This document shows positions 1 through 5,702 of a DNA stretch of 8,857 nt, one piece after another (position 1 is the stretch's first letter; every line of letters starts with the position of its first letter). A model generated the notes under the pieces. That model searched no databases and was not told the origin of the DNA. It saw only the letters and a list, made by a program, of their open reading frames with translations. The stretch comes from Ilumatobacteraceae bacterium (GTDB lineage: Bacteria > Actinomycetota > Acidimicrobiia > Acidimicrobiales > Ilumatobacteraceae): positions 1-8,857 of the forward strand of contig JAODBQ010000299.1 of the NCBI GenBank assembly GCA_025464045.1. Reading direction: 5' to 3'. The position numbers and the translations under genes were made by a program.

Positions 1-183
1 GCCCATCCTCGCACATGCCGATCACTCGGGGGAGGGGAGCACCCCGACCCTGCGTGCCCAAGTTCGGCCATTGCTTCGCGCCGTCAGACCGAGGCACGCC
101 GGCCGCACTCGGGTGCACCATGGACCCCGAGGCGTCCGGGGCAACCGGCACGCCCGTTGCCCAGCGACCTGCGGAGGCGAGCG
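1..183. other. left-edge segment with no supported gene
   Basis: No reading frame here has recognisable protein character. Frames that stay open through this stretch continue antisense or out of frame across the STAS gene and are very rich in Arg and Pro, as expected for shadow frames in GC-rich DNA. A short inverted repeat (CCCCG at 125-129, CGGGG at 137-141, 7-base loop) lies upstream of the STAS gene; it may be chance. The 3' end of an upstream gene cannot be excluded because the window is cut at base 1. Confidence 0.5.
173..177 (+). promoter_or_regulatory. ribosome binding site of the STAS gene
   Basis: GGAGG lies 6 bases before the GTG at 184. This is why the GTG is preferred over the upstream in-frame TTG at 157. 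Confidence 0.65.
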
Positions 184-729
184 GTGGACGATCAGAACCT
201 CGAACCGGTCGACCGGCACGACGGCGACCGGAGCGCGACCGTGAACCGCCCACCGGCCACCCGGACGGCCGGTCGGCGGATGCACCGCCGCGTCGTCGAC
301 GAGTGCGGCGACACCGTTCTCGAGGTGCTGGCGAGACGGGCCGACCATCCCGCCACGGCCGAGCGCGGCGCCGAGCTCGTCGTCGCCGGCGAGCTGTGCT
401 CCTACTCGGCCGGGCGCATCTGCGAGGAGCTGCGCGCCTTCCTGGGAAGCGTGCGCCACGTCCACATCGACGTGAGCGACCTGACCTTCATCGACGCCGC
501 GGGCTTCCGCCTGATCGTCCAGCTCGACCGCGACGTGCAACAGCGCGGCGGGGCGTTGTGGTTGCACGAGACCAGCCGCTCCCTCGACCGCTTCCTCGAG
601 CTGGTCGGGACCAACCCGTTCCGGTCGGAGCATCCGGCGGCTCCCGCCGTCGTCGCGAGCGGGATCCTCGGCTCGCAGCCGCGTCAGCCGGACGGTCCGA
701 TGGCGACGTCGATCGGTGCGAGGGCGTAG
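184..729 (+). CDS. STAS-domain protein (anti-sigma-factor-antagonist-like)
   Basis: A 181-residue protein. Residues about 64-145 form a STAS domain: the opening strand ELVVAGEL, a helix, then the signature DVSDLTFIDAAGF (residues 96-108), and a C-terminal stretch resembling 'LF...G' (SLDRFLELVG). STAS proteins of the SpoIIAA/RsbV type bind anti-sigma-factor kinases and release a sigma factor; phosphorylation of a serine in the D-S-S-G loop switches them off. Here the loop reads D104-A-A-G107, so that serine is absent. The protein may therefore be constitutively active or may use another partner. Residues 1-60 and 146-181 are low-complexity, polar, Arg/Pro/Ala-rich tails with no known domain. 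The GTG start has a good GGAGG. No anti-sigma factor or sigma factor gene is adjacent within the window, so the partner is unknown. Confidence 0.82.
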   Translation: MDDQNLEPVDRHDGDRSATVNRPPATRTAGRRMHRRVVDECGDTVLEVLARRADHPATAERGAELVVAGELCSYSAGRICEELRAFLGSVRHVHIDVSDLTFIDAAGFRLIVQLDRDVQQRGGALWLHETSRSLDRFLELVGTNPFRSEHPAAPAVVASGILGSQPRQPDGPMATSIGARA

Positions 730-1067
730 TCGACCAGGTCGCGATCTCTCATCGGAGTTCCGCGCGCCACGAGCTGGTCGTAGCGACCGGCGCCGACCGC
801 TCGCGCAGGACGTCCGTGCCGGCGTGAGGTGAGCGGCGTCGGACGGCCGCCAGGCCGCGGTGGACGACGAGCGCCGGCGATCGACATGGTCGACGAGGCG
901 AGAGCGGTAGCTGGGGCATCAGTGGCCACGCGCTGACCGCCCAGGACGTGGCGGCCGCTCGCCGCTCGCCACTCGCCGAGGGGTGAGGCTCGACGTGCGG
1001 GCTTCGTCGAGGTCGAGGTACGCAGGGTCCGATGTCCGCCGGGTCGGCTCGCCGTCGTGGTGTCGCC
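730..1067. other. intergenic stretch without a supported gene
   Basis: About 340 bases with no convincing coding region. Open frames on the minus strand cross it and run into both neighbours, but their composition is Arg/Pro/Thr-rich with no domain signature. It contains a possible hairpin at 811-845 and the upstream part of the promoter region of the following membrane-protein gene. It could hold decayed coding sequence, but nothing identifiable remains. Confidence 0.5.
811..845 (+). terminator. possible factor-independent terminator hairpin
   Basis: CGTCCG (811-816) pairs with CGGACG (840-845), and GCCG (818-821) pairs with CGGC (834-837), leaving a 12-base loop. The stem has small internal bulges and no T-run follows, so termination is only a guess. 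It lies about 80 bases after the stop codon of the STAS gene. Confidence 0.3.
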
Positions 1068-1103
1068 TTGCCCTGGGCGGGTCGCGGTGCTACGGATGCG
1101 CGG
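1068..1103 (+). promoter_or_regulatory. candidate promoter of the seven-helix membrane-protein gene
   Basis: TTGCCC (1068-1073), a 17-base spacer, then TACGGAT (1091-1097). The -10-like element begins 13 bases before the ATG at 1104, so transcription would start at or next to the start codon. No Shine-Dalgarno sequence precedes the ATG, in keeping with a leaderless message. The inference rests on spacing and partial consensus matches only. Confidence 0.42.
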
Positions 1104-1787
1104 ATGAGTGGGGTGCTCGCCGAGCCGGCACTGGCGTTGACCGATCTCGCGCTCGGCATCGTCGGCGTCGGGTCGGCGTACCGCGTGCGTGGCCGACCGG
1201 GCATCCAGCGCACGTGGGTGCGCACGTTCGGTTGGACCGGTGCGGCAGCGCTGGCGGGGTTCGTGCACCACGGCCTGGTCGCCTTCTCCGACCGCCTCAC
1301 CGACGTCAGCTTCGCGATCGTCACGATGATGGTGGTGGTGGGCGTCTCCTACCTCCTCGCCGCCACGGTCGCCGAGGTGCTCGGTCCCGGCCGGCGGCGG
1401 GTGTTCTGGATCCTGCGGCTCATGTCACTCGGCGGTTACCTCGCACTGGCGCTCGCCGGGCGAGCCGGAGCGTCCTCGATCTTGCTCGCCGAGAGCGTGA
1501 CGATGGTGCTCATCCTGGCGCTGTGGATCCGGGGTCTCCGTGCCCACCATCCGCTCGCCGTGCGCGTGATCGTCGCGTTCGTGGTGAGCGCCCTCGCTGC
1601 GCTGCCGCAGGCACTGTCGCCGTCGGTGCGCCTGGTCGGCCTCGACCCGACGTCGCTCTATCACCTCGCCCAGATCCCCGGCCTCCTGCTGCTCGCGCGA
1701 GCCCTCCTCCTCGCCAACCCGACCGACGTGCATCGCGCCGGGGAACTCGGCAAGGTCCCCGTTGCCCGGACGTCGCGATCCGCCTGA
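1104..1787 (+). CDS. seven-transmembrane protein of unknown function
   Basis: A 227-residue integral membrane protein with about seven hydrophobic segments: residues roughly 8-26, 42-61, 68-92, 99-117, 124-143, 150-169 and 183-203. Polar residues inside or at the edges of helices are E7, D14, H55-H56 and H187. Seven helices with an acidic residue in helix 1, a histidine pair in helix 2 and a histidine in the last helix recall the CREST superfamily of membrane hydrolases (alkaline-ceramidase-like) and related uncharacterised actinobacterial proteins. That resemblance is from pattern only and is not established. The ATG at 1104 is preferred to the upstream in-frame ATG at 1032 because the residues before it are Arg/Gly-rich and not membrane-like, and a promoter sits directly against it. 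The C-terminal 20 residues are polar. The gene converges on the membrane-protein gene ending at 2033. Confidence 0.72.
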   Translation: MSGVLAEPALALTDLALGIVGVGSAYRVRGRPGIQRTWVRTFGWTGAAALAGFVHHGLVAFSDRLTDVSFAIVTMMVVVGVSYLLAATVAEVLGPGRRRVFWILRLMSLGGYLALALAGRAGASSILLAESVTMVLILALWIRGLRAHHPLAVRVIVAFVVSALAALPQALSPSVRLVGLDPTSLYHLAQIPGLLLLARALLLANPTDVHRAGELGKVPVARTSRSA

Positions 1788-1807
1788 CGCCCGCCGCTCG
1801 CCGCAAC

Positions 1808-2006
1808 GGGTGGGCGCGGAACCTGCGACACATCGCAGCTCTCGCGCCCACCCGGGTTGGGTGGGCGCGATGTGTGCGTGATGTGGCAGGTTGCGCGCCC
1901 ACCCGGGTTGGGTGGGCGCGATGTGAGCGTGATGTGGCACGTTGCGCGCCCACCCGGGTTGGGTGGGCGCGATGTGAGCGTGATGTGGCAGGTTCCGCGC
2001 CCACTC
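1808..2006. repeat. array of four 51-bp hairpin-forming tandem repeats
   Basis: Four units start at 1808, 1859, 1910 and 1961, an exact 51-base period. Each unit is GGGTGGGCGCG, a 24-base loop, CGCGCCCACCC, then the spacer GGGTT. The right arms are at 1843-1853, 1894-1904, 1945-1955 and 1996-2006; the last is slightly degenerate (CGCGCCCACTC) and lacks the spacer. Each unit can fold as an 11-bp stem. The junctions (right arm, GGGTT, next left arm) can also fold as 11-bp stems with 5-base loops, so the array has two mutually exclusive hairpin registers. The loop of unit 1 resembles the reverse complement of the other loops. The array fills the gap between two convergent genes, where it could terminate transcription from both sides. 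It resembles REP/BIME-type intergenic repeats; no transposase is nearby. Confidence 0.93.
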
Positions 2007-2032
2007 GGGGCTGGGCCCGACGGCCAGCGACG

Positions 2033-3046
2033 TCAGGTCGACGGGGCCTTGGCGACGGGGTCGGTCCCGAGGCGGCGTCCGAGGCGGGGGAGGGTGAGCG
2101 CGAAGATCGAGCCGGGGATGACCGGGAGCCAGAACGCGAACACGCGGTGGGTGAGCACGCCGGCGAGTGCGATGTCGAGCCGGACGCCGAGGAGCTGCAG
2201 CAGGAACGCCGTCGCGGCATCGACGCCAGCCGTGGCGATGAACGGGATCGGCAGCGATTGCGCCAGGTAGCCCGTGGCGTAGGCGATCGTGACCGTCGGG
2301 ACTCCCGGCCCGGCCCCGTACGCGTGCAGCGCGGCCCACAGGCTGGCGATGTCGCCGAGCCAGTAGCACGCGATCCAGGCGAACAGGGTGCGCCGGCGCC
2401 GATCGACCAGCATCTCTCGCGTCCACGCGGTGGCACCGATGCCGACCGCCAACCCGCGCCGGAGGAGCCCGCTGTCGACGTCGGTCCAACGTCGGACACG
2501 TGACGGTTGGGTGAACCAGCGCCCGAGTGCGACGAGGACGGGAAACGCCGCGAGCCACGGCAGCGAGAGGCCCAACGGCGCGGCACTCGTGAGCAACGCC
2601 CACAGCGCCGCGCCCCAGCCGATGGCGCCGAAGACCAGGTAGACGGCGGTGTTCAGCCCGATCAAACGCACCGATGCCTCGTCGCGGTCGAACCCCTCCC
2701 GGCGCAGCGCCCAGAAGAGCACCGCCAGTCCGCCGATGCCGGCGAAGGCGAACAGCTGCGTCGCGGCGAAGCTGGCGAAGACGAGTTGGACCGCGGCGAG
2801 GTAGCGGAACGCGCTCGCGTCGTCGACGGCGAGGGCGTAGCGCACGGCGCCCGCGTAGCCGGCGAAGACGATCGTCTCGCCGACGAAGCAGACCGACAGC
2901 CAGCGCAGGTCGGCGTCCTGGAACGTCTGGCCGAGCCGGGTGAAGCCCGCCAGACGACCGACACCGGTGACCAGCAGCGCGGCGACGACGATCGAACCGC
3001 CCACGCCGACGGCGATGTGGCGCCCCCGCACGTCGCGACCCGCCAC
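2033..3046 (-). CDS. LPG_synthase_TM/UPF0104-type integral membrane protein
   Basis: About 337 residues with roughly eight hydrophobic segments. They include residues 18-35, 50-70, 83-104, the LNTAVYLVFGAIGWGAALW segment, the FAWIACYWLGDIASLW segment, a long YATGYLAQSLPIPF segment, and a final segment around FWLPVIPGSIFAL. This layout and the late motif fit the flippase-like LPG_synthase_TM/UPF0104 (YbhN, MprF N-terminal) family, implicated in making or translocating polar lipids in the cytoplasmic membrane. The usual PGGxGxxE/D-like motif is altered here to IATAGVD. The GTG at 3046 lies 5 bases after the stop codon of the PAP2 gene, which fits translational coupling. GTGs at 3031 and 3004 are alternatives and no strong ribosome site decides between them. 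It is the last gene of a three-gene minus-strand cassette and converges on the hairpin array. Confidence 0.78.
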   Translation of the reverse strand: MAGRDVRGRHIAVGVGGSIVVAALLVTGVGRLAGFTRLGQTFQDADLRWLSVCFVGETIVFAGYAGAVRYALAVDDASAFRYLAAVQLVFASFAATQLFAFAGIGGLAVLFWALRREGFDRDEASVRLIGLNTAVYLVFGAIGWGAALWALLTSAAPLGLSLPWLAAFPVLVALGRWFTQPSRVRRWTDVDSGLLRRGLAVGIGATAWTREMLVDRRRRTLFAWIACYWLGDIASLWAALHAYGAGPGVPTVTIAYATGYLAQSLPIPFIATAGVDAATAFLLQLLGVRLDIALAGVLTHRVFAFWLPVIPGSIFALTLPRLGRRLGTDPVAKAPST

Positions 3047-3051
3047 CTGGT

Positions 3052-3720
3052 TCAGCGGGCGACCTTCCGCGCGAGGGAGCCGAGGAGCGCCCCCGCGACC
3101 ACATCGGCGACGAAGTGGTTGCCCGTGGCGACGACCACGAGCGAGATCGCCAACGGGTACGCCCGCCACCCGCACCTGCCGGCGGCGCGACGGGAGCGCC
3201 TGGCCAACCCGGCGCCCGTCACCACGGCGAAGGCGACGTGGTGGCTCGGCATCGCCGCGATCGGGTTGTAGAAGCGCATCAGCAGCGGCCGGTCGATGCT
3301 CAGCCCGCGCGCCGCGAGCGTGTCGACGAAGCCGTCGAGCGTGCGCGGTGGCGCGGTGGGGAACGCCGCGAACACCGGCAGGGCCGCAGCGAACGCGAGC
3401 AGCGCGGCGTTGCGCTCCCGCCCGAAGTCGGTGTCGCCGCGTCGGTGCAGGCGCAGCAGCCAGCCGACGCTCAGCGCGACGTTGCCGATGGCGTAGCCGG
3501 TGTTGAGCACGTCGACGAGCAGCGGCAGGCGAAGCGCGGCCCGCTGCGCCCGAGCTTCGACGTCGAGGCCCAGCCGGCGCTCGCCGGCGAGGATCCGCCG
3601 TGCGTTGTGGTCGGCGCGTGCCCGGCCGGCGTCAGTCCACACCGCGCTGCGCACGAGCAAGTACGCGCCGTAGACCGCCAGCGCGTCGACCGCCTCCCGT
3701 CGACCGTCACGCGCGGGCAT
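3052..3720 (-). CDS. PAP2-superfamily enzyme, Aur1-like (inositolphosphotransferase/phosphatase type)
   Basis: A 222-residue membrane protein with the three active-site blocks of the PAP2_3 (Aur1-like) branch: FPTAPPR at 120-126, PSHH at 158-161 (histidine conserved), and a GNHFVAD block at 200-206 with catalytic-type H202 and D206. Family members are phosphatidic acid phosphatases or transferases moving a phospho-alcohol head group onto a lipid, acting at the outer face of the membrane. The exact substrate cannot be told from sequence. The ATG at 3720 has GGAG 6 bases upstream (3727-3730) and overlaps the end of the acyltransferase gene by 14 bases; an upstream in-frame TTG at 3738 is less likely. 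Overlap upstream and a 5-base gap downstream mark an operon with the acyltransferase and the UPF0104-type gene. Confidence 0.85.
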   Translation of the reverse strand: MPARDGRREAVDALAVYGAYLLVRSAVWTDAGRARADHNARRILAGERRLGLDVEARAQRAALRLPLLVDVLNTGYAIGNVALSVGWLLRLHRRGDTDFGRERNAALLAFAAALPVFAAFPTAPPRTLDGFVDTLAARGLSIDRPLLMRFYNPIAAMPSHHVAFAVVTGAGLARRSRRAAGRCGWRAYPLAISLVVVATGNHFVADVVAGALLGSLARKVAR

Positions 3721-4690
3721 CGTCGGCTCCAGCGGCAAGCGGTTCCCATGCGATCGGAAACGACGCGGCCCACTGATCCGGATGCGCGCGGATCATCGCG
3801 GTCCACACATCGGCGAGCTCCTGGAGCACCGCCACCTCGGCCTCCTCACCTGCGTCGCGCGCCGGCGCCGCGATCATCGGTTCGAATCTGATCCGCCAGC
3901 GACGCGGGCCGAGCGCGATGACCGACCACGGCACGATCGCGGCTCCCGAGATCTGCGCGAGCGTGACCACGCCGCCCGGCAGGCGCGCTGCCGCGTCGCA
4001 GAACCGCACGAGGCGCAGGCGCGGCTCGCGCTGCGTCGCGTCGTCGCCGAGCACGAGCAGCGCCTCGCCGCGCCGCAACGCGCGTGCGGCCTGGAACGCA
4101 GCCGACGGGCCCGACGCGAGTCGTAGGCCCTTCGCGACGCGCACGTGCTGCATCGCCCACGCGAGCCAGTCGTCGGCGACGATCACCGTGGTCGGCACCG
4201 GTACGACGGCGGCGGGCACCGACGTGGCGACCTCCCAACCGCCGAGGTGCAGCCCGGCGAGCACCACGCCCCGACCCCTCGCCGCGGCGCCCACGGCGTG
4301 CTCGATCCCCACGAGCTCGACGTGCGCCATCAGCTCGTCCGGTCGACCGATGCTCCACAGCAGATCGGCGCTGCGGTGTGCCTCGTTGACGATCTCGGCA
4401 CGCACCAGGCGGCGCACCGCGACGGACGTCGCAGGAGCACCGATCGCGTGGCCGAGGTTGATGGCGAGGACGCGCCGCTTGCGCGGACGCACCGCCCACT
4501 CCACGTCGCCCCCGAAGACCGCGAGCACGTGCGACGCACGTGCCGGCAACCGGCTCCCTGCTGCGGCCGCGGCGTCGATCACGTGGGCGAGGACCCGGGC
4601 TGCCGTCGGTCCACGACCCACCGGCGGGCGGCGCGGCGCGATGCGCGGCGTCGCGGCTCGGCCGGATTCGCGCCCACGCATCGACGTCAT
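3707..4690 (-). CDS. LpxL/HtrB-family lipid acyltransferase (PatA-like)
   Basis: About 327 residues from the ATG at 4690. The HX4E catalytic motif is visible as H148-LGGW-E153 within GLHLGGWE. Preceding text such as AINLGHA and RAEIVNEAHRSADLLW is typical of the lysophospholipid acyltransferase family of LpxL/HtrB and the actinobacterial phosphatidylinositol mannoside acyltransferase PatA. Such enzymes transfer a fatty acyl chain onto a membrane glycolipid at the cytoplasmic face. Its size matches PatA (a little over 300 residues). Start choice is uncertain: ATG at 4681, ATG at 4690 and GTG at 4735 are in frame, and none has a strong ribosome site. The 4735 start would place the 14-bp direct repeats inside the coding region and add an odd N-terminus. 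It leads a cassette with the PAP2 and UPF0104-type genes, suggesting a shared envelope lipid or glycolipid. Confidence 0.82.
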   Translation of the reverse strand: MTSMRGRESGRAATPRIAPRRPPVGRGPTAARVLAHVIDAAAAAGSRLPARASHVLAVFGGDVEWAVRPRKRRVLAINLGHAIGAPATSVAVRRLVRAEIVNEAHRSADLLWSIGRPDELMAHVELVGIEHAVGAAARGRGVVLAGLHLGGWEVATSVPAAVVPVPTTVIVADDWLAWAMQHVRVAKGLRLASGPSAAFQAARALRRGEALLVLGDDATQREPRLRLVRFCDAAARLPGGVVTLAQISGAAIVPWSVIALGPRRWRIRFEPMIAAPARDAGEEAEVAVLQELADVWTAMIRAHPDQWAASFPIAWEPLAAGADDARA

Positions 4691-4701
4691 CGCCGTGGGC
4701 T

Positions 4702-4743
4702 GCTCATGTCGCGGTGCTCGTGTCGCGGTGCTCACGTCGCGGT
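4702..4743. repeat. three 14-bp direct repeats, consensus GCTCRYGTCGCGGT
   Basis: Copies lie at 4702-4715, 4716-4729 and 4730-4743 with an exact 14-base period, differing only at the R and Y positions. They are directly followed by CTCGACGTCACGAG (4744-4757), whose ends CTCG/CGAG form a short dyad. The repeats sit between divergently transcribed genes, where tandem half-sites could bind a regulator. If the acyltransferase starts at 4735 they would instead encode part of its N-terminus. Confidence 0.8.
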
Positions 4744-4838
4744 CTCGACGTCACGAGGGCCGTCGATCGGCTGCCCGGACGGGGCTCGCCGCCGGCGTCC
4801 TGGCGCCACGGGCCCGCTTCGCCCACCGCCCGACGGGA

Positions 4839-4851
4839 TAGCGTGCCCGCG
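4839..4851 (+). promoter_or_regulatory. candidate -10 element of a leaderless SDR promoter
   Basis: TAGCGT (4839-4844) fits the actinobacterial TANNNT -10 pattern and begins 13 bases before the GTG at 4852, placing the transcript start at the start codon. No clear -35 element is seen. Confidence 0.4.
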
Positions 4852-5688
4852 GTGGCGCATTCACGTGTGCGGGGACACGAGGTCGTTGTCGTCACGGGCG
4901 GCTCGCAGGGGATCGGTCGGGAGGTCGCTCGTCGGTTCTACCAGCTCGGCGCACGGGTCGGCTTGATCGCTCGCGACGTGACGCGGCTGGCGGCTGCGGC
5001 ACGAGAGCTCGGGGCAGACGTGGCCACGGCGGCGGCCGACGTCACCGACTCGGCCGAGCTGGCGCAGGCGATCGTGCGACTCGAACGGGAGCTCGGCCCG
5101 CCGACCGTGCTCGTCAACAACGCCGGCCATGGCCACTGGGGGGCCGTGGTGGACACCGACGTGGACGTGTTCCGCCGTGCGATCGAGGTGAACTACCTGG
5201 GTGCGGTGCGCGCCACGGCGCTGGTGCTCCCGGGCATGCTGCATCGCCGACGTGGCCACATCGTCAACATCGCATCGGTCGCCGGCCGAATCGGCGCGCC
5301 GTTCGAGGCTGCGTACTCGGCGAGCAAGTTCGCGCTCGTCGGCTACAGCGAGGCGCTCGCGGTCGAGGTCGACGGGACGGGTGTCGCCGTCTCGCTGATC
5401 GACCCGGGCCCCGTTGCCACGGCCTTCCGCGCCGGCGCAGTCGATCTGGCGCCCGGTCGGTTCCCCCGGCCGATTCCCCCGGCCCGCGTCGCTGACGCCG
5501 TCGCCGCGGCCGTGATGCACGACCGCCGCGAGCAGTTCCTGCCACGCTGGCTGCGACTCGCGTACGTCGCCAAGACCGGCGCGCCGGTCCTGCACCGCGC
5601 CGGGACGCGGTGGATGTTCGCCGCGCAACGACGGGCCCTGCGCGCGCGACTCGACCAGGAACGTGGCTCGACATCCACACCCGCGTGA
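4852..5688 (+). CDS. classical short-chain dehydrogenase/reductase
   Basis: A 278-residue SDR-family oxidoreductase. It has the Rossmann motif TGGSQGIG (15-22), an Arg after strand 2 (LIAR, R41) that usually marks NADPH preference, the D-V pair near 63-64, NNAG (89-92), catalytic S142, Y155 and K159 (YSASK), and the DPGPVAT segment (184-190). A C-terminal extension of about 45 residues rich in Arg and aromatics (LPRWLRLAYVAK onward) may contact membrane or a lipid substrate; this is inference. Substrate is unknown. Its neighbours, a lipid cassette on one side and the squalene operon on the other, suggest a lipid or isoprenoid ketone/alcohol. The frame stays open upstream to 4540, but SDR homology begins only near 4880. 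GTG at 4843 and 4867 are alternative starts; 4852 is chosen because it fits the -10 element. The regulator gene follows after 14 bases. Confidence 0.85.
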   Translation: MAHSRVRGHEVVVVTGGSQGIGREVARRFYQLGARVGLIARDVTRLAAAARELGADVATAAADVTDSAELAQAIVRLERELGPPTVLVNNAGHGHWGAVVDTDVDVFRRAIEVNYLGAVRATALVLPGMLHRRRGHIVNIASVAGRIGAPFEAAYSASKFALVGYSEALAVEVDGTGVAVSLIDPGPVATAFRAGAVDLAPGRFPRPIPPARVADAVAAAVMHDRREQFLPRWLRLAYVAKTGAPVLHRAGTRWMFAAQRRALRARLDQERGSTSTPA

Positions 5689-5696
5689 GGCATCGT
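5668..5696 (+). promoter_or_regulatory. candidate promoter of the MerR-TetR regulator
   Basis: TCGACA (5668-5673), a 17-base spacer, and CATCGT (5691-5696) lie across the 3' end of the SDR gene. The -10-like element begins 12 bases before the ATG at 5703, so the transcript would be leaderless or nearly so. Co-transcription with the SDR gene remains possible given the 14-base gap. Confidence 0.35.
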
Positions 5697-5702
5697 GATG
5701 CC

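Larger units (their letters stand above)
4691..4851. promoter_or_regulatory. divergent intergenic region between acyltransferase and SDR genes
   Basis: About 160 bases separate the acyltransferase start (minus) from the SDR start (plus). It carries the 14-bp direct repeats at 4702-4743 and a candidate SDR promoter near 4839. No convincing promoter for the minus-strand cassette could be picked by eye. Confidence 0.5.

Noticed and set aside
22..633. Long minus-strand frame opposite the STAS gene
   Set aside because: The plus-strand frame has a clear STAS domain and a ribosome site. The antisense frame has no recognisable motif.
684..752. Short minus-strand frame beginning MRDRDLVDYAL, reminiscent of the start of DUF5318-type proteins
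   Set aside because: Only about six residues resemble the family, the frame ends after 22 codons, and it overlaps the 3' end of the STAS gene. Too short to call a gene remnant.
1808..2006. CRISPR array
   Set aside because: The sequences between the arms are nearly the same in every unit, so there are no unique spacers. The whole 51-bp unit is repeated, only four copies exist, and no cas gene is present.
1425..3104. Long minus-strand open frame running through the repeat array, and a plus-strand frame at 1857-2270 reading the repeats as a 17-residue peptide repeat
   Set aside because: The 51-base period is divisible by three, so frames stay open through the array by arithmetic. The flanking parts overlap real membrane-protein genes out of frame or antisense, and the translated composition is Arg/Pro-rich shadow text.
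4540..4851. N-terminal extension of the SDR protein back to 4540
   Set aside because: These codons are antisense to the acyltransferase gene and the intergenic repeats, and the Rossmann motif TGGSQGIG sits near the N-terminus when the GTG at 4852 is used.
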